A stretch of DNA of 64,000 bases, taken from positions 26,468 through 90,467 of the forward strand of contig CDMY01000384.1 of NCBI GenBank assembly GCA_001179505.1. Reading direction: 5' to 3'. The position numbers and the translations under genes were made by a program. The notes under the pieces were generated by a model, which worked only from the letters and a program-made list of their open reading frames with translations, made no database searches and was not told the origin of the DNA. Positions 53,504 through 64,000 of the stretch are shown one piece after another. Within the stretch, counting starts at the first letter, position 1. Each line of letters begins with the position of its first letter. The stretch is from Vitrella brassicaformis (taxonomy: Eukaryota > Sar > Vitrellaceae).

Positions 53504-56111
53504 ATGATGACGATGGATTCATATCTGGCGCTCGTGGTGTTTGCAGCATGTCTGCTGACGTTTGCCCATCGTTGCTCATGCGACACGCTGGCCTTTCACC
53601 CTCCTGCGTCGAGCGCTGCCGACTTCGCCAAATCATCCGCATCCTTGCTGAGCGCAAGACGCATACACAGCAAGGTACGGCACGTGTATCTACACGGCCT
53701 GCATATATGTGCACACGCCCTGCACTGCCAGACACTCCGCAGAGAACGTGTCGTGTTTCCTCATCTTTTTGTTCCTGCAGATCGATGCCAGCAGCAAGCC
53801 TCAGGCCAGCGGTGACTCACTCGGTGAGCTCCTAAAGGATGGCATCCACGATTCTATGCCATTCATGGACCGACATCCGTGACGGCATGACGACATGGCG
53901 TGTTGTCCTGTCTCAACTCCCGCAGATGAGTGGGATGCCCGATTTGACCGGCTGTTGGAGAAGAAGGAAGGCTACGCTGTCGGCAGGGGCATCAAGAGGC
54001 TCTCTTTCGGTCTCAGCTGGGAGTGGAACAGAGGAAGGGAGATAGATGTCGACGTACAATGCCTGGTAGGTTGGACTGTGCACGCACTGGTGCATGATGA
54101 AAGTTGCCTCCATCTTTCTCGCTTGGCGTGTGTAGGCGGTGGACGCGTCAGGGCGCATTATCGACGCCTGCTATTACAACAACATGAACGCAAGCAAGAA
54201 ATGGAGGGCCGAATCTCAGTTCATTTCATGAGAGACCGCCAGACTCTGCCTGCCGTTGCGCTATGAGTTAATGTATTTTCACACTCGCCACTCGCTGCCT
54301 GCATAGGCTCTCGGAGGCGCCCTATCCCATTCAGGCGACTCTTTAGATGGCAGGAATGAAGGCGTGGACGAGAAGATACCACTAGGTAGAGCAGCAAAAC
54401 GAGAGAAGCGCCCATCTCGTTCTTGTTTCCTACCCTGACTCAGATAACCGTTGCCTTGGACCGTCTTGGTAACGAGGTATTCGCCCGTGAGTACGAACAG
54501 CAGCTGGTGTGATGGCGAGATATATTTGCAGGTGTCGATGCTGCTTTTTGTCGTTTGCTGCTATTCTGGAGGTGAGAAATCGCAGCCAAATGCTCCTCCA
54601 GCTCTCCATCTTATCTGCGTGTGGCTGTCTTTTCTCTCCTTCTGCTTGTAGGCAATTTCAACGACGTGAGGGAGGGGCTGCTGGAGGTCACTGATGAGAG
54701 CGGAACAGCGAAGAAGAGGCTCGCACAGGTCCGGACGAAGCGCACCTTAGAAAAAACGCACACACGGACGTGTCTGTATCCATTCAAGAATACGCGCATC
54801 CATGTGTCCTTTTTCCGTGCCCCTTTGCAGTATCGTTTGAGTGGCAAGGGGTCACACACAGCAAACATCCTGTGTGCTATGCATCGACCGACTCCCTCAA
54901 GCGAGTGGAAACTTAAAGCGATCGATCAGCCGGCCAACGGTGCTCACTTCATGGACATCCTGGACAAGATCTTAACTGAGATCCGGGCGTACATTCCAAC
55001 GGCAAAGGAGACCAAGCTTGCGTTTGCCATGAGCAAAGGTAGAAGAGCAACCACCATCGGCGTTGATTCGTTGATGGATGCTGGATGGCATGTCAGGTGA
55101 CGTGTTCCTTTCGGGACGTCCCAATCAACCATCGCATGGTGCGAGCATGAAGCGCTGCTCACACCAACGGGCATGTACATGGCATGCTGTCTCTCTTGCA
55201 GTGGATTAGGTGCAAAGGGCACATGTCCCATCCGATACGATATCGTTTGCCTGTGGATCACCAGTAGGATGGGACACTGACTCTGGCAAGGTCGACTTGG
55301 ATGCATCGTGTGTGCTGCTGGACGAGAAGGGCAACGTGGTCGAACCCGTCTACTTCGGCAACCTCGAGTCCAAGAAGCACGGCATCACTCACTCGGGGGA
55401 CAATTTGACAGGTAAGGAGAACCGAAATCTGCCACTCTCTCTTCGGTTGGTCATCGTCTCGTTGCCCGCTCGCACATCAGGTGACGGAGATGGCGATGAC
55501 GAGGTGATTACATGTAGGCTGGACCGCGTCGGACCAGACGTCGCCACGCTCTTCTTTGTCATCAATATATACACACTGGGAAAGACATTCAAAGTGGGCC
55601 GAGACACGACACGAGGAACATTCTCTTCACACGTCTGCGATCCCTGACCTTTGTGTCTGTTTGTGTGCAGCAAGTAGCCAATCCCTTCTGTCGGGTGATG
55701 GATCCCAAAACCGGTTGCGAGTTCTGTCGATATCAGGTGGTACGAGTTCTGTCGATATCGGGCGATGATGGCCACCGCAGATGATGTCTCGCTTCCTTTC
55801 TTTCAGCTGAATGATCCCAGTCTGTCGGGCGCCACAGGTCTCATCATCGCACGCATGGAGCGAGACAGAGGCGGCCGATGGGGGTTCCATGCCATGGGCC
55901 AGCCTGCCAACGGTCAGCAGAACAGAGGACACATTTCTACCTGAAGGAGAAACGGATACATGCATCCCTGGGCGTGTGTGTCATGTCAGGTCGCACATAC
56001 GCCGATTGCGTCGGAGAGATGAGGCGGCTGCAACGTGTCGAGACGGGAAGCCTCGGTCAGAAGGGAGGACAGGGCGGCTTCGAGCTGCCTTTCTTCGGCC
56101 GTTTCCCCTGA
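53504..56111 (+). CDS. Secreted tandem TerD-domain protein
   Basis: ATG at 53504 (MMTMDSYLALVVFAACLLTF) opens a signal peptide followed by HRCSCDTLAF. TerD domain 1 spans about 53926-54960: LSFGLSWEWNRGREIDVDVQ, YYNNMNALGGALSHSGDSLD, ITVALDRLGNE, VSMLLFVVCCYSGG, GNFNDVREGLLEV and KGSHTANILCAMHRP. TerD domain 2 spans about 55215-56000: DTISFACGSPVGWDTDSGKV, DLDASCVLLDEKGNVVEPVY, HSGDNLTG, ATLFFVINIYTLGK, NPFCRVMDPKTGCEF and LIIARMERD. The protein ends LPFFGRFP with TGA at 56109-56111. TerD proteins are bacterial Ca-binding beta-sandwich stress and tellurite-resistance proteins. An intron-bearing secreted tandem version points to old transfer from bacteria. Two junctions (about 54384-54444 and 55097-55216) are not settled; one intron appears to be GC-AG. 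Confidence 0.75.
54190..54306 (+). other. Candidate GC-AG intron in the TerD gene
   Basis: The exon ends AACATGAAC, the intron starts GCAAGC and the acceptor is GCATAG. Splicing gives YYNNMNALGGALSHSGDS, with the spacing between the YNN and HSGD motifs expected for TerD. Retaining the intron leads to a stop. Confidence 0.55.
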
Positions 56112-56691
56112 CTGATGTGAAGACCTCAGTCTGAGTGACATCCATCATTCAACGATGGCTGGAGAGAGCGGCACGAACTGTACAGTAGCTGTGGTAGATG
56201 CATCGATGATGCGTGAGGGTGAAGGATACGCGCATCAATGCTTCAGAACGGTCGCATGCAAAGTGGAGAACACTTAGATGTCACTGCATTGCTTGAAATG
56301 GACCACCCCACAAACGCCGTCACATGTCTTGACTCACAGAACATGCAAACAGAAAACGTCAGCAGACAGGTGGCCCGCACGAGAGACGCCTGTGGGCAAA
56401 AACGCGGCCAAACCTCTCTCTCGGGCGTAATGTACATGTACGTAGCTCTCCTGTCCTTCTCTCTTAAGCCATGCAGCACGAAAGACATGAAGGCGTGTGA
56501 ATGAGGAGCACCAACAAAAAGGGAAGCATTTCCCAGAAGAGAGAAGATGTCCCCAACGCATCCCCACCGCACAGAGAAACTCCCACTATCCACCCACCCT
56601 CACACACTGGCCACAAACTTCACTTCACTCGCACACGCACCCACACACACAAGACATCACACCCCACCCCACCCCAGCCCCTGTCTGTCGA
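56112..56691. other. Intergenic between convergent genes
   Basis: 580 bp. CA-rich near 56620-56680. A minus-strand open frame (56593-56243) lacks domains and typical codon use, so it is not called. Confidence 0.45.
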
Positions 56692-59089
56692 TCAGTCTTC
56701 CGACCGCCTCTCGTTCGAGCAAGCCCCCTCCCCCTGCTTCTCGGCAGCGCACATCATCTGGCTCTCCCTCGCCTCCTCCTCACTATCCTCTGTGTGCTTG
56801 TCCTCATCCTCGAAGGCACCCAAAACGTCGTTGAGGGTACCGAAGGCGGCTTGGAGCATGTCGTCCAGAGGGTCCGACTGGCGCCTGCCGCGTGCCGGTG
56901 CGGCATCATCCCATCCCTCGTCGGTCTCGTCCACCACCCGCCCACCATCTTCGTCGTCATCCTTGTCCTCCTCCTCGTTGTCGTCCTCTTCCTCTTCCTC
57001 TTCTTGCTGTTCGGCCGCCCTCTGCGCTGATGCACTGGGGACATAGTCCGAGTCGGAGCTCCTGTCGTCATCGTCAAGGTCGGGCACATACCAATGCGAC
57101 CCGCGACTGACGGAACAAACACAGCACAACAACACATGAAATACATACACGTGTGGTGTGTGGTGTGGTGGGTGTGTTGTGCGGTCATTGATCACCCCTC
57201 ACCCGTCCAGGTCGATGTGATCCCATTTTTCCTCATCCCCGCCTCTCCGTGTGTTGTCGCTGTCATCCTCCTCGCTGTCCAGCTCGCCATTGCCCGAGCG
57301 CTGCAGCCGCCTGAGCAGTGCCGCCAGGTGTCCGTGAGAGCCCCTGAGGCGACCACGGGGCCGCCTGTCGCGTTCCAGCTTGGTGGCCTTGCGCTTGTCC
57401 TCCTTGATGGCCAGCTGCCGCTTGTGCTCCGCCTTATCCACGTGCTTCCACAACAACACCTGCATACAACACGACGTGATGGCCCGGTGTTGCTCTCGAT
57501 GTGTGTGTGTCGATATGCAGTGCATGTGTCGGTGTCTGTCTGCATACCCGTCCGTCCCATGCGGCGCTGGTCATGCAGGGGTAGTAGGGATGCCAACTCA
57601 CGTCACGCACCGGGTTCCTGAACAAGCCATCCATCCATCATACATACTGTCCACCCAGTCGTGTGTGAGATGGGTGCATGGCTGTGCAGTGTATCTGTCT
57701 GTCTCTGTACCGTTCGCCAGGTCTCGAGTGGTGCAGCTTCTGAACTCGCTCGCCGGTGGTCAGATCCCAGATGTACACGCGGCCGTCAGCACTGCCAGAA
57801 TACACGTACCTGCACACACACACAACACACACACGGTGACAGTGCCGCGGATCATGTATATAGTCGTGTGCTGGTCTGTGTGTGTGTGTGCCGTGCCGAC
57901 CTGCTGCCTGTGCTGGCGGGTGAGAAGTTGCATCGTATGAGTGTTTTGAGGATGCTGTGGCCCAGGAAGGTGTGCACACTCTGGTCGTGGCTGTGACGGT
58001 GACGCGCAAGGGCGGGGTTCACCGGGTACCTGTCACACACACGGACAGACAGACACACCGACACACAGGGTCATGTTGCCCTTTCGCGTGTATGTGATAT
58101 GTGACCACCCTTACTGCTGCCATCTGTAGTCCCAGCTGGGCGCCGCTCTGGTGTTGCACTTGTCCTCGTTGCCGCACTTACGAATGTCCCACACCTGACG
58201 GATGCGCACAATCAAAGACAGCAGACAAACCACCCACCCACCTAGCAATTTCGTGTGTGTTTGTGTGTGTGTGTGTGTCTGTGTGACCTTGAGGAGCTGG
58301 TCCTTAGCGTTTGAGCAGAGGTAGAAGGAGTTGAAAGGCCGCGCCCTCACACACGTCAGTCCCTGAGTGTGGCCCACCAGCACCTTAGCCGACTTGACGG
58401 GCGGCGCCAGGCTGCTGCGACGACGCATGCTGAACACACAACACACACAAACAGAGAGAAAGAGAGAGCGTCAACACACATAGAGCCATCGAGTGCGAGT
58501 GGCTGGCTGACCCAAATCTCCATCTGCGTTGGGGGGCCTCCTCAGTGTCGTTGGAGTCCTTGAGTGCCTCCTCGGGCATGCATCGGAGGTCCCATATCTT
58601 GATCAGGTTGTCATCCGAGCCCGTGACGAACACGTTGTTGTCGAGCAGGCCGACAGAGCTGCCCAGCAGCTCTACCGTGTTGACGTCATCCTCATGACCC
58701 TGCACACACACACACGCAAGGCACGAACAGCAAAAGGGAGGGTGCCGACGGGTGTGCTGTGCTGTGCTGTGTGTGTTGTTGTCTTTGCTGTTGCCGACGT
58801 ACCTTGCCCTTGACGAGGGTCTTCTTGCGCTCGATGTCGTAGATGTAGAAGTAGCCATCGCTGGCCCCGGCGATCAGCTTGGTGCCATTCGCAGAGAACC
58901 GCACCGACCATATGCCGCCGTCCCACTGCGTGTCCATGTTGTGCAGCTCGTGGAACACCCGTTCGCCTCTGGTGTTGCAGATGGCCACGTATGGCGCGAT
59001 GGTCGTGTAGGCGAAGAACTGGTTGTCGGGGCTGATGGCCGTGTCAGTGATGGTCCAGTGCATCTCTGTCGCCACCACCTCCTTCAACA

Positions 59090-59123
<34 letters not shown>

Positions 59124-59686
59124 GAGAGAGAGAGAGAGAGATGTAGCACCGGCACACGTGGAGCACAGCCCGGCTGCCCACCTTGAACTTGTTGGGGTTG
59201 GTGCTGTCGTAGAGGCGGATCTTGGCGTCCTGGCACGCCGTGAAGAACAGCTTCCCGTCCGCGCCAAAATGCCCGCCATACACGCGGCTCCCGGGATACG
59301 CACACTTGTTCAGCGGAAGAGGACTGTTCGGCACCAGCGTCTGCAAAACCTGATGACACACAACCGACACACAAGCGAGACAGCGAAGAGCTTCCTCCCT
59401 CTGATCTCGGATGGTGCTCTGATTTCCTTACCTCTGCCTGTGCGTATCTGGGCATGTCCATGCCGCACCTCTGGAACCGCGCATGCCACTGCACTATGTG
59501 CCGCGGGCGGCATATGCGCAGGTCAGACACGAAGTCGAGCGTCCCGTTGTCCGCCTCCGCCGTGTGCTGCCGTACGCCTGTAATGGGGAGGGGTAGAGTG
59601 CATCTCTGTGCTGCCAGTTGACGTTTCTTGTCCGTACAGATCTGCTTACGTTTCTGGCGCGAATCGCTGCTTGAGGAGGCGGCCAT
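56692..59686 (-). CDS. DCAF11: WD40 protein DCAF11/WDR23 (LEC14B-like)
   Basis: ATG at 59686 (MAASSSSDSRQKR) begins a short exon spliced to RVRQHTAEADNGTLDFVSDL at about 59577. About eleven exons follow. WD repeats include SRVYGGHFGADGKLFFTACQ, GIWSVRFSANGTKLIAGASD, VFVTGSDDNLIKIWDLRC, YVYSGSADGRVYIWDLTTGE and PVRDVSWHPYYPCMTSAAWD, the last two being hallmark DCAF11/LEC14B sequences. The C-terminus after the propeller is charged (EHKRQLAIKEDKRKATKLER) and very acidic (QQEEEEEEDDNEEEDKDDDE), ending CSNERRSED with the stop at 56692-56694. In animals DCAF11 is a substrate receptor of CUL4-DDB1 ubiquitin ligase in nucleus and cytosol. The acidic tail is longer than I would expect from animal forms. 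It is divergent to the LRR gene at 59963. Confidence 0.88.
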
Positions 59687-59962
59687 TTGGGGATGAGTTG
59701 CCTTTCGCTTGCTGGCGCTTCGCGCCATCCAAAGGCGGCCCTTTGCGAGGTTTTGACTGGGGATTGCTGCGAGCTCAGCTCTGGAAACGAACCATTGGAG
59801 CTGAGAAGATGCCTTCCTCCGTGACCGTCGAAGACGCCCTGGCGTCAATGCCATCATCGAACGGCAAGAGAGAGCCGTGAGCGCTGCATATAATACGTTG
59901 GAAGGCCATTGGAGGATCATGGAGAGATCTTCAATGAGTCACCTTATCATCTTGCTCACGCG
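59687..59962. promoter_or_regulatory. Divergent promoter DCAF11 / LRR gene
   Basis: 276 bp between start codons. It contains TTTGCGAGG (59742-59750) and ATTGCTGCGAGCTCAG (59763-59778), related to the AGCTCGCA promoter core seen elsewhere. Assignment is by position and motif. Confidence 0.4.
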
Positions 59963-62900
59963 ATGGTGATTCTTCCGTCCGTCGTCTTTATCTCCCTCTT
60001 CTTCTCTCTCGTGGCGCGTGCGCCCGTCCGCACATCGTGGAGTGCATCCCCTCCCCTCCCTCCTGGATGGCGTGATCCTAGGCGGCTGAAGCTCCTGCGA
60101 CGGTTTGCCGCCTTCTTTGTGGATGATCGTTATTTTTTTCCAGAATCTGATGACGGCTTGTGGCTTCAAGCTGATGAAGGCTTGAATCGAGGCGACAACA
60201 TCCTTCCCTACACCGAAATGGAGGAGCTGGAGCGGTGCGATTCGTGTCAGGAGGATGCGGCGGCCCTGTTCGAGTGGTCTCATGAGTCTGGATTGGTTGA
60301 CGACGACTCCATCTTCACCTTTGAGACCAACCTGTGCGTCGTGCCGTTCATCACGTGTGTGCGGCTGACAGAGGTGCTGGCGGATGGCGGCCCACGAGAG
60401 GGATATATGGTTGTTCTGACGCCAGATGACAATTTCATGGCGCTATCGGATGTGCCGCAGATCCTGTGGCGGCGAGGTCAGAAGCCTTTGGTCTTCTCGC
60501 CGTCGTTTTATCGGCTCCGGCACATGGCATGTTTTCTTGCCCATAATATGCCCATGCAGGGGAGTCTGGGTGATGACATCGCCAAACTGACCTCTCTACG
60601 TGTCATCTACATGTTGGGAGCAGAGGTGAGCTCATTCTAGTGAGCACATTCATTACTTATCCACACACATGTTCGTGTGTACGCTTTTTTCAGAACAGCA
60701 CCACCATGGATAAGTTGGAAGGCCCGCTTCCCGCTACTATCGGCGAGCTCCCCTATCTGAAGGGCCTGTACATGATATTGATGCCCTCGATGAGTGGTGT
60801 CATCCCGCCCTCTCTCTTCAGTCTATCGCGCCTCGAGGCTCTCCAACTCTCGAACACAGGCCTCTCAGTGTCCATCCCTGGATACATCGGCCGATTCCAG
60901 CGCCTACGAGTGCTAGTAATAAATTCCAACAACCGATGGGAGCAAGGCTTTCCAGTTAGTGTGATGTCTTGCCGCAATCTGACCAGACTGTCACTCCGTG
61001 GCCACGCTCTCGTTGGCCCGCTGCCTGACAACCTGGGCGCCCTTTCTCGATTGGACTGGCTGGATCTGAGCGACAATAAGCTGAGTGGGGAACTGCCTTA
61101 GTCACTGGTTCAGCTGAGCCGGCTGCTGTGGTTGCATTTGAGCAACAATCGATTCAGTGGCCCGCTGCCGGACGGGCTTGGCAGCAACATGGACAGCCTA
61201 CGGGAGCTGCATATGTCGTCCAACAACGTGCGTAAGACATAGCCGAGAGAGACGCAATGTATGTTTGAGGGCTGCTTGTGTTAGTAGACTGGTTCTTTCT
61301 CTTCTTCGTTTCAGTTTTCCGGCCCATTGCCCCCCTCCCTAGGCAATGCGGGCAAACTGTGGGGAGTGTGGTTGAATGAGAACTCGGTACGTACACTTAC
61401 AAACACGTAACGCTTCACATATTACTCTGTCCACATAGTCTTGCATTGACAGCTGTCGGGCGCCTTACCGAGTACACTGAGTGGCTGGAAGTCGGTTCAG
61501 TATCTATACATAAACAATAACAACTTTAGCGGCACGCTGAAGCCGCTGAGCAATCTCACGTCGCTCAGGGCATTGTGGGTGGCAAATAATTCGGTGAGAA
61601 GGATGAGAAATATTTAGAAGCGACATTTGGTAGGGACTTGTGTGTCATTGCAGTTTGAGGGTCACCTGCCCGTCGGGTTTCAGACTTTGAAGAATCTCAC
61701 TGAAATCCACGCAGCAGAGAACCGGTCCAGGATGCGCCAGACATATTGCATGCAATGAATGGGCCTGTGAATTGTCAGATTGATCAGCTTCTCCGATTAC
61801 GACTACATTATCGGTTTCGACTACAGTGGCGCAGGGTACGAGAGCCTTAGGCATTTGGATCTCTCATTCAATCATATCGAGTGGTCCATCGACCTGTCTA
61901 TCTTCCCTAACCTCGAATACGCCGACCTGAGCAACAATCTCATCACGGGTTTCGCCAGAAACGGACGGAACACGATCCCACAATCGTTCGCACCCCAGCT
62001 ATATATACATATTCACACACACGCGCACACTGAGATAGAGACATTGTTTGTGTTGTGTCGCAGTCGGTGTGTTTTTTACGTGCATGTCCGTGTGTCAGGT
62101 TGAAAGTGTTGCATCTAGAGCACAATCTGCTGACCGCCCTGCCGGAGGGCTTCCGCTCAATGCCCAATTTAGAGACACTTCACCTCGCCAACAATCACAT
62201 CAGCCAGTGGCCCAAGTGGGGTTCCACACCGAGCGGCTTCTGCGATAACGACCACCTAAGTCAGCTACTGACACGCAATAGAGGCGGGCAGGTAGTCATA
62301 TGTCTACAGATGTGTAGTTGGTGCGTATTTGTGTGCGATGGATTGATAGCGGCGGCAGCGTCGGAAGGCAATATCTTGAATGTGCTGAGGAGTTTGTTGA
62401 ATTCAACTTACTTTCCACTCCCACCCGACTGGGGTTCTCTCACACACTTGGATGTGTCCAACAATCCCATCGCAGTCGACGCGACCGAGTTTTTTATGCC
62501 CCTCAAATGGCAGGACAAGTAAGTGAAGATTACTGGCTTTCTGTGACTTGCTCTGTCTCTTTGTGTGTGTGTGTGTGACAGTTTGCAGGTGTTGGAAGCA
62601 TCGAATTGTGAGCTGGATGGGTTACTAGGTTGTGAGGCCTCCTTTGTGTTCGACCGTGCGGCTCTGGAGGAGGAAAAGACGATCCTTGAGCAAGCCAGCA
62701 GCACCTCATCGGTGAGCACACGCTATTGGAAAACGCGAAGATACACAAGTACTTCGGCAGAAAACCACTCAGTATGTGCACTGTGTACAGCAGACGATCG
62801 ATTGGTGGCATCTCTTTTGGCCCATGCCCAACCTTGGGAAAATCTCGTTGAGCGACAACAACATCACCGCCATCGACACGACTGAAACATGGAAGGCATG

Positions 62901-64000
62901 GGAGTCATCGATGTACCACCTTGATCTGCGGAATAACTCCCTGAGACGAGTGACCAGCTACCCCGACCTCTTTGAATCAATCGACAATCTGAAGCTTGCT
63001 CAGAACCCAGACCTGAAAAGAGAGCAGACTGCGGCATGTATCAGCCTTACAGCCATCGAGGTGAGAAGAGATTAAGCGGAGCATTCATACGTGTGTCGCT
63101 GGTCGTGGTAGTATATGTATTGTTTCGTGTGTGTCTCTTTGATGTCTGTGCGTGTGTGTGTGTGTGCTCGTGCTACAGAAGTGTCAAGATTTGCGTCGAG
63201 ACCTGAATTTGACACACAAGAATTTCAGTTGGTGTCCAGATAAGGAAACATACGAACTCAGGCCGCTCGTACCCGACCCGCTCGGTAAGTGACACAGCAA
63301 AGTGGGAGCAGACATCCACCGTGGATGCCTCTGTGTGGCTGGTGTAGGATATTCGGCGCGGAGATCAGACAACGGTGAGGAGCGTTTTGAGTGTACAGAG
63401 TTTTGCGCTGCATGGAATCAAGTTGAGGTGAGACATATAAAGTTAAGACACAGGACCATATCCGAAGCACAGCCAATGCGCTTCTGATAGGTTGACTACA
63501 CCTTCGACTCAGATGCCCTTTGTCGCTGCCTACCCGGCTATGAGGGCACGGGCATCAACTGTACTATGTGTCCGGCAGGGACATACAGCAACAGACAAGT
63601 CGGAACACAAACGTGCAAACAATGCCCCGATGATGCAGGTAAGATGCAAGCAGTATGTGATGATCATCTTGACGACTCTCACTCGACTCTCACTGTTGGT
63701 CTACTTATATGTGTCGGCAGGTTCTCATGAAGGCTCAGCTGCATGCTACTGTCGTCTTGGTTATGAGCGTGGAAACGAGCCGTGTGAGCCATGCACAGCA
63801 GGGTCTGTTGGTGTGCGCATGGGGGGCGACGGGAGCGAGAGTCTCGAAACGTGGACGTGCAGGGATTGCCTGCCTGGCCTGAACTGCTCTCTTCCCGTCA
63901 ACTACAATGCAAGTGTGCTGCCGTCGTTCTTCCAGCTCACTGTCCAGCTGCAGTCGGATGGCTTATCGCACAACGCCACACGAGAAGTGACGACGTAAGA
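59963..64000 (+). CDS. LRR and Cys-rich (GCC2/ephrin-receptor-like) surface protein, 3' truncated; in-frame stop
   Basis: ATG at 59963 gives a signal peptide (MVILPSVVFISLFFSLVARA). Exons: 59963-60625, 60694-61227, 61315-61386, 61453-61593, from 61654, and on to the right edge. Plant-type LRRs repeat through the middle (LEGPLPATIGELPYLKGLYM; LSRLDWLDLSDNKLSGELP; FSGPLPPSLGNAGKLWGVWL; LKVLHLEHNLLTALPEGFRS). After about 63500 come Cys-rich GCC2/GCC3-like repeats (CRCLPGYEGTGINCTMCPAG; TYSNRQVGTQTCKQCPDDA; EPCEPCTAGSVGV). This is a typical extracellular ligand-binding or adhesion architecture; a TM segment, if any, lies beyond the window. A TAG at 61099-61101 interrupts exon 2 between GELP and SLVQLSRLLWLHLS, both good LRR sequence. 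The first five LRR exons end in phase 0 next to Asn codons. Confidence 0.7.
61099..61101 (+). other. In-frame TAG inside an LRR exon
   Basis: The consensus position between GELP and SLVQL is normally Glu. TAG differs from GAG by one base. No donor or acceptor pair nearby removes it without breaking the repeat. See findings. Confidence 0.75.

Noticed and set aside
56243-56593. 116-codon minus-strand open frame
   Set aside because: No domain, signal or splice support; it lies in the spacer between two convergent genes.

Overview
The window looks like nuclear DNA of a photosynthetic alveolate, most likely a chromerid alga (Vitrella is my best guess; this rests on gene content and intron style, not on a database match). 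Genes lie close together on both strands and are split into many exons. Introns are short (about 60-120 nt) and rich in TG/CA microsatellite runs just before CAG acceptors. A DUF1118-like protein carries a plastid-style leader, and bacterial-type families (TerD, NRPS) occur in ordinary intron-bearing genes. I rebuilt most genes by following splice phase from exon to exon. No tRNA, rRNA, IS element or CRISPR array was found.

Layout: 1-1482 (+) 3' part of a KH-domain protein; 1827-3924 (+) an AT-richer multi-pass membrane protein between two copies of a dispersed repeat; 3925-7068 repeat-rich spacer; 7069-12645 (-) a large low-complexity protein with an internal tandem duplication and a 300-N assembly gap; 12921-13328 (+) RNA polymerase III subunit POLR3K; 13453-14666 (-) membrane protein, copy 1 of an inverted duplication; 14813-15570 (-) LSM4; 15703-18433 (+) protein with four KH domains; 19138-22255 (-) DNA primase large subunit; 22314-22892 (+) doubtful Cys-containing gene starting in a near-perfect hairpin; 24317-32190 (+) a secreted protein of about 2,315 residues with a degenerate amylase domain; 33751-40065 (-) a 1,565-residue poly-lysine-synthetase-like NRPS; 40886-42281 (+) membrane protein; 42665-43930 (-) DUF1232 protein; 44106-44747 (+) membrane protein; 46279-47866 (-) UAP56/DDX39B helicase; 48222-48935 (+) DUF1118-like plastid protein; 49273-50267 (+) copy 2 of the duplicated gene, damaged, running tail-to-tail into a minus-strand gene (about 50270-51628); 52229-53056 (+) unresolved exons; 53504-56111 (+) secreted tandem-TerD protein; 56692-59686 (-) DCAF11/WDR23; 59963 to the right edge (+) LRR plus Cys-rich receptor-like protein with an in-frame stop.

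Housekeeping genes (POLR3K, LSM4, PRIM2, DDX39B, DCAF11) alternate with lineage-specific secreted or membrane proteins. Several pairs share short divergent promoters, and an AGCTCGCA-type motif recurs in them. The strongest candidates for an undescribed system are the eukaryotic Pls-type NRPS, the giant secreted protein with beta-domain/double-Cys modules and a pseudo-amylase, and the secreted tandem TerD protein.
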